The notes under the pieces were generated by a model. It searched no databases, was not told where the DNA came from, and saw only the letters and a list, made by a program, of their open reading frames with translations. Made by a program: the position numbers and the translations under genes. This document shows, in pieces, positions 17,601 through 25,974 of a DNA stretch of 49,293 nt (the stretch's first letter is position 1; every line of letters starts with the position of its first letter). This DNA is from a virus: positions 1-49,293 of IMG/VR virus record IMGVR_UViG_3300021368_002262, one strand, 5' to 3'.

Positions 17601-18989
17601 TGGTGAAGTTGCTGCAAGTGCAGTAGATGCTTTCTGTAATTGTACAACTCTTGCTCTACCAATTCTATTGGCACCAGACTTTACTGAACTAGTTGCATTT
17701 GCTGCCCAATCATCATACAGATCGATGATCTGATATGCATCAGTTACACCATCACCAGATACTTCTGGCCAACCATAAACATCATAAACCTTGACAAAGT
17801 TGCCGAGGTTGAAGTTAATGATAGCATTCTGTCTGCTATCAAAGTCTCTAGGTTTGTCTGCATCAACGAATTGTGGTGTAATGAACTCTGTTCTATAACC
17901 TCTAACGTATGCCTTACCAGGAGAAATTTCAAGTGCAAGCTTGCCTTCTTGTGCAACATTACCATCAGCAGAAGTTTCACCTGAATTATAAACACCTGCA
18001 TTAAATCCATCATTCAGATGCTCACGAGCGGTAACATCAAATGTATCGATAACATAGTCGCCAGACTCTTCAAATGTTCTACGAGCAAGAGACTTTTCAA
18101 GTTCGCTGTATTCAGTTCTTTCAACAAAGTTTTCAATTCTGCTATTATTAATTCTCAGCAGTTCGATAAAGTCTTTATCTGCTTCATCTGTAATTAGTCT
18201 CTTAACAAACTGTGTGCTGATCTTGAATCTATGACCACCAGGAGCAGAATAGTTTGAAGTTCCTGCAGCATTATCATTCAGAGATTCATCATCTTCAGGA
18301 GTGACAATAGACTCCAGAACTTCTAAACCAACTCTATAAGAAGGATTGCTACCATACTGATCTAGAATCAAATATGAAGAGGGGACATTGACAAAATGAC
18401 CACGAATATAATAGACACCTTCACTGATATATGCGGTAGATCCAACTGCAGTAGCGTTAACAGGCAACAACTGAGCAAAAGGAGTACCGATCTCAATCAG
18501 AGTCGATCCAAATGTAATTTCTTTGTCCGCAATCAACTGTTCGTTGATTTGGAATGTGTTTAGGGTTGCTTGAGAGGTGGTATCACCAGAATCAATGTAC
18601 TTGACATACAGAGTGATATAACCCTTTGAAGATTCGGTAGCAGGAATAGAATAAAGAACCTTTGCCTTAACACCTGTGCTAAGACCTTCAATGATGGCAC
18701 CAGTTAATTGAGTTCTATACGTTTCAACATCGCTACCCAGGAAAGATTCTTGGAGAAGAATTGCTTGAACACTCAGGTCATAACCCACCTGACCAGGGAT
18801 AACCATCGCACCGTCTTTAAACAGATGCGTACCAACCGACTCTACTTGATTTTGCAGAATACTCTGAACCGTAGTGAGTTCTCTCGCCTGAATGGGGAAT
18901 CCAGGGCGGAACAGCACTCGATAAAAATTCTTGTCCTTATCGAAGTCGTCGTAGTAAGGTGTGACGTTTAAATTGGTATTTTGTGCCAT
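11652..18989 (-). CDS. 2,445-aa DUF4815-family baseplate/tail structural protein
   Basis: The N-terminus YYDDFDKDKNFYRVLFRPGF, then PIQARELTTVQSILQNQVES, is the DUF4815 hallmark (phage structural, widespread in marine myoviruses). The DUF4815 part continues in pieces to about residue 1250, with VDFRPAVKEL-like and LEQRLTHVEYYTSLSMLE segments. Near 1297 comes NPFNVFTFIGRIDLTPASDD and an IQWGSWQTNWTG motif. At about 1415-1480 lies a conserved IPWIRSRNIGFN...TRFYAFFDG region, and at about 1680 GWYDPLAQSFIVEEEGGMFL begins a beta-sandwich-like fibre-connector domain. Near 2080-2140 is an IGTELIQYSAIS...GRG module shared with gp15. Position after gp8 replaces T4 genes 9-12, so a role in baseplate-fibre connection is inferred. 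Confidence 0.88.
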   Translation of the reverse strand: MAQNTNLNVTPYYDDFDKDKNFYRVLFRPGFPIQARELTTVQSILQNQVESVGTHLFKDGAMVIPGQVGYDLSVQAILLQESFLGSDVETYRTQLTGAIIEGLSTGVKAKVLYSIPATESSKGYITLYVKYIDSGDTTSQATLNTFQINEQLIADKEITFGSTLIEIGTPFAQLLPVNATAVGSTAYISEGVYYIRGHFVNVPSSYLILDQYGSNPSYRVGLEVLESIVTPEDDESLNDNAAGTSNYSAPGGHRFKISTQFVKRLITDEADKDFIELLRINNSRIENFVERTEYSELEKSLARRTFEESGDYVIDTFDVTAREHLNDGFNAGVYNSGETSADGNVAQEGKLALEISPGKAYVRGYRTEFITPQFVDADKPRDFDSRQNAIINFNLGNFVKVYDVYGWPEVSGDGVTDAYQIIDLYDDWAANATSSVKSGANRIGRARVVQLQKASTALAATSPFGVNPTVTGGVYDLWLYDVQMFTVLNIANPVTYTVGTRIVGKTSGAAGYIADTGNGSHYIYIEQVNGVFSNGEILQVNGRDVGTLEAAFSYQLSDTRSCFGKNSSQAIRFGANWILNDSRPIESSTIDVDQAADDELTGFRTRFEKDLRPGDVVTPTLSTFEGTNTLRVKRVDPTAIGVTATNKKSTVNANAVVFDYTNQTAALDQSLMVGSVADGEYGEMVRMRPFIFQKDYQNGELSFDLPEDVMKSLDDESFFVYRNFASKTVTTGSITFTVPETESFAALSSDNYILTVIANGGSSTYSNGENIDIDAQVDAGNLTATFGANNQSFTVAGLGNVATVTLTALVSKNTVAKKLKTASKMQALKVYKTFEDLIEQPTGLTFSSLYGTRVQDEEISFGVNDVYRVHAVYESFDDNDASAPYVVLTESTFFAAGTLMVGKTSGARGRVISFSNADLKLYYVALNEIPFIQGETINGFNSSGDAITGIIDDAADSIFAGSKVITDQFTLEAGQRTNFYDVSRLTRLPSTVSPTRRLLVIFDYLSHASSGDYFSAESYSGISFKEIPQYKLDGSIKFIRDQIDFRPAVKELRNGSGTIGAPFYVNCTTFDFVSRVFDTTGGSAGSTIFDIMQVNSSFRADYSWYLPRIDKLYLSHDGKLRVSKGVSGYALIPPPHVQNSMLLATIEYKPYVFDPERDILITTENLRRYTMKDIGDLEQRLTHVEYYTSLSMLESQADNTKTYDENGFDRLKNGYVVDDFTDHTTGDVFNPDYKCSLDFREGQLRAQHYTTNVGLQFNATTSTNVVKTDGNVVMLPYDNVAVVTQPYASRTENVNPFNVFTFIGRIDLTPASDDWIDIERLPARVENVEGDFSAVSRDLQVDQNGFAPIQWGSWQTNWTGETVTSSSRTRSASGTFGVGRQLGALGHGQRRQGLFYLHERRTVRVVNNQARQGIRTRIVPKIERRSLGDQVLSRSSIPWIRSRNIGFNVDRMKPRTRFYAFFDGVAVTNYITPKVIEIIKNSTTDSRTNETPFVVGETVTGQTSGCQLKVVAPDDGYKTNPYGKGTEALPTSYSSQTEYLNHDITAISETVSPDYFGNVQVGELLVGQTSGAVAVVRDRRLLTDNVGNIQGCLFIPSPKNDANPRWATGTRAFRFTTSDENSKTPGAVDSSADTTYSATGTLQTVRENILAVRNAEIVRDTVTEDRVVETTRTETRQIGWYDPLAQSFIVEEEGGMFLTGVDIFFNTKDTNIPISMQIRTMENGYPTKTILPFSDVTITPDNIEISESAAVPTRFTFKAPVYIKASVEYCFVLLSDSNEYKVWISRMGDVDVTGTRTISEQPYAGVLFKSQNASTWTADQYEDLKFTIYRANFTSTTGTVSLDNTPQGKGNNGIHRLIENPIQTIKPKLVLSLGAASSQYTFSQGARLLQQTSAAQATVISTTTSGSVSDTITVTDTSGSWLQGTSNTYLVRSSEAIATMVVGSASGTLEVGDVVTGATSNSIGIVKTWNGTNALVLHYITGAFTDAESLSEPGGWSATVTSSAETGDSFGAYLTAAPTFDSDQTEVLVYHRNHGMHNRSNNVNIEGVVSEISDTTLTSALATGATSITVANASLFHKIVNGAAISNTNPGYIQIGTELIQYSAISSDGKTITVATSGRGASGTTEATHASGAVVKCYNLDGIPLIDINKTHTSISCPWLDTYMLHITGVANNGIRSGGNAVFATQNVQFETLTPSISVMDLPETDITARVNTTSATSISDGSTAVDQASFVNDGTYVPVTLNDWNLFDNPRMICSEVNELAKLSGEKSFNMLIDLSTEKSTLSPVVDLDRCSLITTTNRINKWPGGPDAYGQQSQIDTSQDVSTLPFGDQNDAVYITRLARLIRESRSLRVDFQMSRPPEAEVRIYYRVFNSGTNEDVDSSGWTLMALPLQYDSSPSEEILWKDYYYEVSGLNFNAFQIKIVMRSSNQARIPLIADLRAIALAT

Positions 18990-20521
18990 TAGAACTCGAT
19001 TACGATTTTAATATCTTCTACTTGGTCGTTTGCACGACTAATGGATCTTCTATTATCTATATAAACAACGTCACCGCTGTTTGACTCAATCTCGGGTTTT
19101 GCATAACCACTATTGAATCTCATACCCAGGTCATACTCAGTATTGTTGATAGTCCTAGAAGAAGAATTAGGAACTGCTGGGAAGTTAACATCAGGCTGAC
19201 CAGCAGCACCAGATGTTGCACCATTAATAACGTTGGAACCATCAAATTCATTCTGAGTACCAGTAACTTCAGGGAAGATACCGTCAGTAGCATTTTGATA
19301 ATACTTTAGAACTTTTGTGGTGGGGTTCCACGAGATAACTCTCGCACGAGCAGTAACGTTCGTACCACCAACAACTCTAGTTTGAGTGATAATTTCATCA
19401 GGAACATAATTACCTTGGAAAGTTGGTGAGAAGATAACTGCCTTAGTAGCAGAAACCGTCAATTCAGAAATTAATTCTGCTGTACCAAATTTCAGAGGAT
19501 TAGTAATAAGACCAATACGACGATAGTCGTTATCAATCGGGAAGTCGCCAGCACCTTCATCGTATGAAAGTTTAGCGTTAATCATGACACGGAAAGCGCC
19601 AATTTCAACAACAGCATCTGCACCATGACCACCTGGGGGAGGAATGATGACATCAACTTGACCACCAGCACCAGTACCAATACCAGTAATGCTATCTACA
19701 CTGATTTTACCAAATGTATAACCAGTACCACCAGAAGTAACAGTAGCAGAAATAATCTTACCACCATCAACAACGATAGAAACACGACCACCAGTACCGT
19801 CGCCATTGATAGCAACGTTATCGTAAGTACCGTTGTTATAACCTGAACCAGCAGAGTTAATTACAACAGTATCAATTTCACCAGCGACTGCATTTGTTTT
19901 TACCGCGTCATTTGTAAAGACGGGCATGTATTCGTTGGAGAAAAACTTAAGGACGGAAGCAACAGGGATGGTGTACATGTACTTCCAACGATATCCATCA
20001 CCAGTAGTAATGATGCTAGTGGAAGTGCCAGTAGGCTCAACTGTAGAAGGCTTACCATTTGGATCGGAGGGAGAAGTACCATTATAGATGCACTTATAGA
20101 CTTGATATTGTGAATTCACAACATAAAAGTCTGAATCATAAAGTTTAGTAGCACCAGAAGCAGCAGTTTTGGAAGGGGAATAATCATGACGATACATGTC
20201 ATAAGTAAAACCTAATCCACCAGTAGTTTCTTCTGGAGAAACCCAGTCAATACGACGAACAACCTGAACCGTATCTGCCGCAAGAACTCTCTTAAGAGAG
20301 ATCATATCGTCATACGAATCAGAGAATTCTCCAAAGGAATCAACTGCCTGTGGGGGCGAGTTTTCATTGTCCCATGATTGAGGTCTGCCGATAAACAAAT
20401 AAAGTCTATCTCGGTTAGCACCTGCCGCCGAATCGCTCTGACCTGCGTCAGGACCTTCAAGTGCCTTAATGAATTTTTTCGCTGAAAAAATCCTAAATTG
20501 ATCAGTAAGTAGAGCTGCCAT
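18989..20521 (-). CDS. 8: Baseplate wedge gp8
   Basis: A 510-aa homologue of gp8 (T4 gp8 is 334 aa), a wedge component. The N-terminus LLTDQFRIFSAKKFIKALEG, then DRLYLFIGRPQSWDNENSPP, and the mid-protein TGDGYRWKYMYTIPVASVLK are signatures of cyanophage gp8. The extra length comes from inserted GSGY/GTGY repeats (about 220-290) and a region with YVPDEIITQTRVVGGTNVTA and SWNPTTKVLKYYQ (about 375-430). The conserved C-terminus is YDLGMRFNSGYAKPEIESNS, then RRSISRANDQVEDIKIVIEF. The stop overlaps the DUF4815 start (TAATG). A late promoter precedes the gene. Confidence 0.87.
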   Translation of the reverse strand: MAALLTDQFRIFSAKKFIKALEGPDAGQSDSAAGANRDRLYLFIGRPQSWDNENSPPQAVDSFGEFSDSYDDMISLKRVLAADTVQVVRRIDWVSPEETTGGLGFTYDMYRHDYSPSKTAASGATKLYDSDFYVVNSQYQVYKCIYNGTSPSDPNGKPSTVEPTGTSTSIITTGDGYRWKYMYTIPVASVLKFFSNEYMPVFTNDAVKTNAVAGEIDTVVINSAGSGYNNGTYDNVAINGDGTGGRVSIVVDGGKIISATVTSGGTGYTFGKISVDSITGIGTGAGGQVDVIIPPPGGHGADAVVEIGAFRVMINAKLSYDEGAGDFPIDNDYRRIGLITNPLKFGTAELISELTVSATKAVIFSPTFQGNYVPDEIITQTRVVGGTNVTARARVISWNPTTKVLKYYQNATDGIFPEVTGTQNEFDGSNVINGATSGAAGQPDVNFPAVPNSSSRTINNTEYDLGMRFNSGYAKPEIESNSGDVVYIDNRRSISRANDQVEDIKIVIEF

Positions 20522-20549
20522 TTCGTGTAGGTACTATTGTCCTCCTGTT

Positions 20550-20556
20550 TATTTAT
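20550..20556 (-). promoter_or_regulatory. Putative T4-type late promoter upstream of gp8
   Basis: Minus-strand cacATAAATAaac in the 40-base gap between the 1,383-aa gene and gp8. An AGGAGG lies just after the box, about 19 bases before the gp8 ATG, which is far for a ribosome site. An in-frame TAG five codons upstream rules out an earlier gp8 start. Confidence 0.65.
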
Positions 20557-20561
20557 GTGGG

Positions 20562-23500
20562 TTACGAACGAACAATTGTTTGATATTCGATTCGTTTAAT
20601 TCTATAAGATGCACCACCATTACCGTTCAATTTCTCCCCACCAAGAATTGCATATGCTGCAGCACCTGCTCCAGTGGAGTCGGACCCTGCGTTAGTAAAT
20701 GTGATTGTTGGGTGAAGGTTGTATGTACCATCAACAGATTGATTAATACCATAACCACCATTGGAAATGGTGATTGATTCAACCTGGTCACCCGCAGTTG
20801 TCATGTTAACAGTTCCTGTTGCTTGAATGTCTCCAACATTTTCAACTGTAACTGTTGGTGTTGCTGTATAGTTTGTACCAGCGTTCTGGATGAAGAAATC
20901 TACAACCGTACCGCTTTGAGAGAACTCATACAAATAACCAGCAATACCGATATTAATATTACCAGTATTAAATGGAATTATGTTTTGAACTTGTAAGATA
21001 GCATTTACAGGATCCCAAGATACGACAGTACCCTGAACTCCAGAAACATCACCTGTAACAACTTCATTCACACTGTAATTTTGACCATTACCAAAATTAC
21101 CATCTAAGTAGATATTTAGAACAGCAGTGTGTTCAACACCCTCACTCAGACCACCAGCAGATGAGATACTTGCATATTTGAAAGGAATACTTGCATCTTT
21201 CACCTGATCTCCAACTTGGAATAGAGTCGTATTTTGACCGCCTTGTGTTTCTTCAATACCATACAGAGAATTGAAAATTCCACCATCCAAATTAATCTGA
21301 TTGTTATAATCAGTTCCTGTATTTACCAAGTCAGCAATTCCATCACCAGCACCATTATTTTCATCATTATCTTCAAACTTTCTATCTTGTAATGTACCAA
21401 GAGGAACTGTAAGAAGTGAAATAGTATCACCTACAGATTCAAGAATGACGTGCGGTTGGAACCCTGAAGGAGCACTTGATGCCACACCAGCATCGAACTG
21501 AACAATAGCATCTTCGGTAGAAGGAATACCACCATCAATAAATGCTAATTCATCAACTTCAAAGACAACTAGAAGTTCTTTAGTTGCTGGATTATAATCA
21601 TAAACCTTAGCAACTTTGTTATTTGCACTTTCAATTCTTCTAATAACTCTGTCACCAACACTAAAGTTATATTCTTGACTAGAATCAAGAATAACTCTCT
21701 GATCATAATTGAAGTTGATACCTCTAGTTAAACCAGTAAATTTACCTTCTGCTTTAGACGTATATGAAATAGTTTCAGAATTAAGAATAAATTGACCAGA
21801 TCCAGGATATGCATCAGTAGAATCAACGTAAATTGTCGAGTCTGACGCTGTAACGTTCTTTGTTAATCCAGTCAGGTAAATATTCGATGCATTAAATGCC
21901 TGACGAGCACGAGTCTTTCTCTTCAGGTTAACAAGTTTGGTAAAGATAATATTCGGAGGTGATGTATATCCTTTACCAGGATCAGTGACAGTAACCCCAG
22001 TAATAACACCCTGATCAATTGTTGCTACACCCTTTGCACCAATACCACCGCCTCCAGTGAATAATACAAACGGTGGTTCTTGATAGAATTCACCAGGATT
22101 TACAATATTAACACTAGTAACTTCTCCAGTCGTATCAATTTCTGCAGCACCCTGAGCACCTTGACCACCGCCTCCGCCTTCAAAAATCAAAGTGGGAGGA
22201 GTTGCATAAGATCTACCAGAATTTAACAGTGATAAACCTGTGATAGTTTGAACAACGGGACTACCAGTTGCTCCAGATCCTTCACCGCCAAGAATTCTCG
22301 CCTTTGCTGCACCAAAATATCCGTCACCCTTTTTGGTCATCTTGATGTATGAGACCTGACCAGGATTATCAGTGCTCAAAACAACTTCACCTGCAGCACC
22401 TGAGGGGAACTGAGTTACCAAATCAGGGACTGTATCACCCTCAAATAGAGGAGCACTATAAAACTTAGGACCAATTGCATAAGGATACACAGGATTACCA
22501 CTGCCATCTTCAGTCATGAAGTAAGCGTATGTTCCATTAGGATACTCTGGTGTCGGACCAAACTTACCGTTATATGCATCCAAAGTTCCAACAGAAGCAT
22601 CGTAAATATAATCTTCTGTCAAATCACCGAGGACGTATCCATCTTGAACACTTCTAATACCCCTACCAGAGTTGGCATATGCAAAAGCATATAGAATTCT
22701 GGGTGCATCAGCACGAACAGTAAGTCTTAATTCTCTAGTAGTTGCACCAGCAAATTGAGAAAGATATTGAGTATATGTTACCGCACTACCATTAATGTAA
22801 TATTGCACTCCATCACTGTAAATGTAACTAGTCTCACCAATATTTGCACTGTTTCCAGTAGAATGCCAAGAATCTTCTGTTGTAGATAATAAGAAAGTAT
22901 CAGAATCATTTGTAGCATCATCCAGATCGAAGATATAAGTTTTTCCTCTTTCCAGATTCAAGAAAGCAGGACGAGATCCACCAAACTGATATTGATTATT
23001 TGAAACTGTTACATTATAAGTAACATTTGAAACAGTGTTAACCTGAGGTCTGGCACCAGGAAGTTCTGCTGTTGTTCTAAGTCTGAAAGAAGAGACCTCT
23101 CTAGCAACAGCACCACTAGCGTTGTACCCATAAGGACCATAAATGGGATATCCATCAAAGGACATGCCAAGAATTTTAGAGTGACCATCTACATGGCGAG
23201 ATCTATCAATTGTGTTGGGATTATTACTATCTGATTGATAGTAGTTTCTAGTATAGTAATTATTTGCATGTTCCTCATCCTCTATCTCAGAACTGAGGAC
23301 CATATATCCCTCATCACCCTCATATCCAGACATATATCTGTGATGAGCACAATGATAATAAATGCGAGATGTCTCATCTGCATTCATTATAAACAATACC
23401 TGATACTGATTTTCATAATCAGCAGCAGGTGCTTCAGACAATCCTGTACTCTTGTAATACAGAGTTCCAGGAGTTTGATTTAAGGGACCATCTGGAGTCG

Positions 23501-24713
23501 TACTAAATCGCATTGGGTGTCCCAACGCACCTTCCTGATTACTAGAATCAGATTGATTCCAAAGGATTAAATAATTTCTTTGAACCTGAATATTTTCAGG
23601 TGCCATGTAATATTGACCAGCAACAAAAGGTCCAAATTCTTCTGCTTCTGTGCCGAAATCAATATAGAAAATACCTGTTGGGAAAGTTCTTATATCATCA
23701 GAGATTGTGAATGAGAATCCATTAGATCCAAGACACTTATCACCATTCGCGAAAGATGCTCCAGTAGATACATTTCTCAGATAAACTCTGTTGATATTAT
23801 TTTGACCATCTCTGGAAATTTTAGCAATCTCACCCCTAGCATTTCCACCAATTTCATCAACTATACGCCCAACTTCTATAGAACCTAATGTTTCATCAAC
23901 ATTAGAGACTGTAAGCATAATATTATCGAGTTCTGTTTTGATATTCCAGGTGAATATCTCAAGATTACCCCAATCAAATACACCGTTATCTAATTCAAAC
24001 TCATCAATTACCTTGTTAGATTGATAATATCTAACATTACCTTCTGTTACTGCATCATAGTCATCATTATTTTTGATGTAATCGTATTTTACACTATCAA
24101 TAGAAAAACCTGCAGGTGATCCACCATCAGTACCCCACTCTGGAGTATGAAGTAAACCACCATTCGCTAAAATACCAGTTACTTTGTCTTTCTGTTCTTC
24201 ACGAGCAGCAGGATTAGGAACGTCTTTACCACCACGATAAATGAAGACCTGATCAAATGATCTATCGTTTAATGGACCACCTCCAGGTGCTGCTTCTGCC
24301 TGAGTCCAGGTGGGTTTAGGATGATTGTCAGACTCAATTCTGAGTCTATCTGTAGCGTTTTGAAATGTTCCTCTTGTAAGAGAATTTGGATGTTTTTGCC
24401 AAATTCTATTGATATCAAAAGAAGTAACTACGTTAGGTGTTTCTTGTTCGGGGATGATTTGTAATCTTAACGGATCATACCCACGACCTCTCACAAGGAC
24501 ACGAACGTGAATAATTTTACCCGAATCAGCGTCAATAATCGGATACAGTAGTGCTTCCTGATCGGGAGTACCACAACCATCGATAGTTAGTCTTGGTGGA
24601 TCAGAAGGACTATATCCACTACCACCATTTTTTACTCGTACTGCGCGAACACCGAAAATCTCGTCAAAGATTGGTTCGATGACGGCACCAGATCCAGGAA
24701 CAGTTCTTGCCAT
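20562..24713 (-). CDS. 1,383-aa YHYH/cupredoxin-like baseplate-region protein
   Basis: Starts MARTVPGSGAVIEPIFDEIF with an N-terminal GSGY repeat. Residues about 375-465 look like a cupredoxin fold with a complete type-1 copper ligand set: H399 (GHPMRFS), C455, H457 or H458 and M461 (YYHCAHHRYMSG). A YHYH-family domain follows (MSFDGYPIYGPYGYNASG, about 510-530) and resumes near 705-760 (GTLDAYNGKFGPTPEYPNGT). A second cupredoxin-like unit (about 580-685) is inserted between, and its ligand loop is degenerate (RILYAFAYANSGRG). Further on are three GxxY beta repeats (about 800-920), a VDSTDAYPGSGQF 'tRG'-type module (about 940-1010) and C-terminal beta repeats. It lies between gp6 and gp8 territory and is presumably a virion protein with adhesin or metal-binding modules. 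Confidence 0.82.
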   Translation of the reverse strand: MARTVPGSGAVIEPIFDEIFGVRAVRVKNGGSGYSPSDPPRLTIDGCGTPDQEALLYPIIDADSGKIIHVRVLVRGRGYDPLRLQIIPEQETPNVVTSFDINRIWQKHPNSLTRGTFQNATDRLRIESDNHPKPTWTQAEAAPGGGPLNDRSFDQVFIYRGGKDVPNPAAREEQKDKVTGILANGGLLHTPEWGTDGGSPAGFSIDSVKYDYIKNNDDYDAVTEGNVRYYQSNKVIDEFELDNGVFDWGNLEIFTWNIKTELDNIMLTVSNVDETLGSIEVGRIVDEIGGNARGEIAKISRDGQNNINRVYLRNVSTGASFANGDKCLGSNGFSFTISDDIRTFPTGIFYIDFGTEAEEFGPFVAGQYYMAPENIQVQRNYLILWNQSDSSNQEGALGHPMRFSTTPDGPLNQTPGTLYYKSTGLSEAPAADYENQYQVLFIMNADETSRIYYHCAHHRYMSGYEGDEGYMVLSSEIEDEEHANNYYTRNYYQSDSNNPNTIDRSRHVDGHSKILGMSFDGYPIYGPYGYNASGAVAREVSSFRLRTTAELPGARPQVNTVSNVTYNVTVSNNQYQFGGSRPAFLNLERGKTYIFDLDDATNDSDTFLLSTTEDSWHSTGNSANIGETSYIYSDGVQYYINGSAVTYTQYLSQFAGATTRELRLTVRADAPRILYAFAYANSGRGIRSVQDGYVLGDLTEDYIYDASVGTLDAYNGKFGPTPEYPNGTYAYFMTEDGSGNPVYPYAIGPKFYSAPLFEGDTVPDLVTQFPSGAAGEVVLSTDNPGQVSYIKMTKKGDGYFGAAKARILGGEGSGATGSPVVQTITGLSLLNSGRSYATPPTLIFEGGGGGQGAQGAAEIDTTGEVTSVNIVNPGEFYQEPPFVLFTGGGGIGAKGVATIDQGVITGVTVTDPGKGYTSPPNIIFTKLVNLKRKTRARQAFNASNIYLTGLTKNVTASDSTIYVDSTDAYPGSGQFILNSETISYTSKAEGKFTGLTRGINFNYDQRVILDSSQEYNFSVGDRVIRRIESANNKVAKVYDYNPATKELLVVFEVDELAFIDGGIPSTEDAIVQFDAGVASSAPSGFQPHVILESVGDTISLLTVPLGTLQDRKFEDNDENNGAGDGIADLVNTGTDYNNQINLDGGIFNSLYGIEETQGGQNTTLFQVGDQVKDASIPFKYASISSAGGLSEGVEHTAVLNIYLDGNFGNGQNYSVNEVVTGDVSGVQGTVVSWDPVNAILQVQNIIPFNTGNINIGIAGYLYEFSQSGTVVDFFIQNAGTNYTATPTVTVENVGDIQATGTVNMTTAGDQVESITISNGGYGINQSVDGTYNLHPTITFTNAGSDSTGAGAAAYAILGGEKLNGNGGASYRIKRIEYQTIVRS
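22660..22975 (-). other. Degenerate cupredoxin-like unit inserted in the YHYH domain
   Basis: The frame PAFLNLERGKTYIFDLDDAT...RILYAFAYANSGRGI keeps the strand pattern of the intact unit upstream, but the Cys, His and Met ligand positions are replaced. It sits between the two halves of the YHYH domain of the same protein. Confidence 0.6.
23290..23620 (-). other. Cupredoxin-like domain with intact Cu-ligand pattern
   Basis: Within the 1,383-aa protein. H399 comes from GHPMRFS and the C-terminal ligand loop is YYHCAHHRYMSGY, with C455, H457/H458 and M461. The C-xx-H-xx-M spacing is close to plastocyanin-type blue copper sites. Copper binding itself is untested. Confidence 0.65.
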
Positions 24714-24716
24714 TTA

Positions 24717-25946
24717 TCAATTTACAACGTTAATAGTACCATTCATCAGAGAATGAATAGTGCATTGATAGTAAAGTGTATTGGGAGCGTCCATAGGAAC
24801 AGTCCAGTAAAGAACACTAGTTCCACTACCAGTCTGACCAGTGGTATATGCAGTCCCACTCAAACCTTGGGTGCTTTGAATTCTGAAGGGGTGTGCTCCA
24901 CCTTGTACAGAGTTATCAAATGCGTAAGTAAACCCTCTATGTACATACAGAGTAGGGTCATTTTGTGTGGTGGGGAATCCAGGACCGCTAAAGGTGTAAT
25001 TATTAGAACCATCAGCGTTAAGTTCCCACCAAGTAATAGGACTTCTAACAACTGTCCATTGAGTTCCATTGTAGAACAATGAATCTCCCTGTGTAATTCC
25101 ACTTACATTCGTATCTGTCAGAGCAGCAAGAGTTGTTGGAATAGTTCCGTCAAAATTGACTGTTAAAACATCTCCGCTAACTGAAGTCGCGATATTAGTG
25201 CCACCAGCAATAGTCAGACTATCTGTAGTAGTATTCGCTGTTGTACTACCAGTATCACCAGAAAAAGTAGCAAACAAGTTCTGGTCTGCACCACCGCCAC
25301 CGCCGCCTGTTTGATCAGCAGGCACCCAGTTAGAACCATTCCAAGCAAGGACTTGGTTTGATGTGGGAGCATTACTGGTTGTATCAACGTCAGAAAGCAG
25401 ATCAATACTGGAATACTCAGTGAGAAGTTTTGCTCTTACATCACCAGCACCACCTGCAGTGATGTTAATATTGACATACGGATTATCATCACCATCAACA
25501 GTGAAGAAGTAACCAGTATAAGTTGCTGCTGCAGGAGCGTTACCTACAGCAGTGTATTCATTCTTATACTGAATTTTTGTCGGGAAATCAACAACACCAG
25601 TAGTTCCGTTAAATGTATTAACAATACTACCGTTGGAAATAGTTGTATTTCCAGTGCCGTTTGGAGTAATGGCGATATTCCCGTTAGAAGAGGATACGAT
25701 GTTGTTACCGTTAACATCTAAGTTAGCGGTAAGGTTCGTATAGTCTGAAGGTAAGAACGTCGTTCCGTTATACCTTAAGACTTGCCCTACAGCAGGATTA
25801 GTAACACTAACTGTTAAGTTAGTGCCATTACCTAATGCCGCGTACAGCTCATTAAAGTTGTCATTGATCTTGTCACCGCCGACTCGTAAAGTATCACCAG
25901 TATTATCATTAGCGGAGGTTCCAAGACCGAGTGTTTGTTTAGCCAT
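24717..25946 (-). CDS. 409-aa structural protein with C-terminal cupredoxin-like domain
   Basis: The N-terminus TLGLGTSANDNTGDTLRVGG, then KINDNFNELYAAL, is a recurring head motif in cyanophage fibre or structural proteins. The middle is Asn/Thr-rich beta repeats (VLRYNGTTFLPSDYTN, VLAWNGSNWVPADQ and LFYNGTQWTVV form three related units) separated by a poly-Gly linker. The last 90 residues look like a cupredoxin domain with H352 (GGAHPFRIQ), C395, H398 and M401 (YYQCTIHSLMNGTI). It is not a plastocyanin gene: there is no signal peptide, and the domain is the tail end of a virion-type protein. It follows the giant gene, separated by a perfect late-promoter box, and is 3 bases from the 1,383-aa gene. 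Confidence 0.8.
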   Translation of the reverse strand: MAKQTLGLGTSANDNTGDTLRVGGDKINDNFNELYAALGNGTNLTVSVTNPAVGQVLRYNGTTFLPSDYTNLTANLDVNGNNIVSSSNGNIAITPNGTGNTTISNGSIVNTFNGTTGVVDFPTKIQYKNEYTAVGNAPAAATYTGYFFTVDGDDNPYVNINITAGGAGDVRAKLLTEYSSIDLLSDVDTTSNAPTSNQVLAWNGSNWVPADQTGGGGGGADQNLFATFSGDTGSTTANTTTDSLTIAGGTNIATSVSGDVLTVNFDGTIPTTLAALTDTNVSGITQGDSLFYNGTQWTVVRSPITWWELNADGSNNYTFSGPGFPTTQNDPTLYVHRGFTYAFDNSVQGGAHPFRIQSTQGLSGTAYTTGQTGSGTSVLYWTVPMDAPNTLYYQCTIHSLMNGTINVVN

Positions 25947-25966
25947 TACTCGTAGGAATTTTTAGT

Positions 25967-25974
25967 TATTTATA
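25967..25974 (-). promoter_or_regulatory. Putative T4-type late promoter, full TATAAATA
   Basis: The minus strand reads ccTATAAATAacta, a perfect match to the T4 late consensus. It overlaps the TAA stop of the giant gene and lies about 20 bases before the ATG of the 409-aa gene. Confidence 0.75.

Noticed and set aside
24717-24990. Plastocyanin (petE) auxiliary metabolic gene
   Set aside because: The cupredoxin-like sequence is the C-terminal part of a 409-aa structural-type protein with no signal peptide, not a free plastocyanin.
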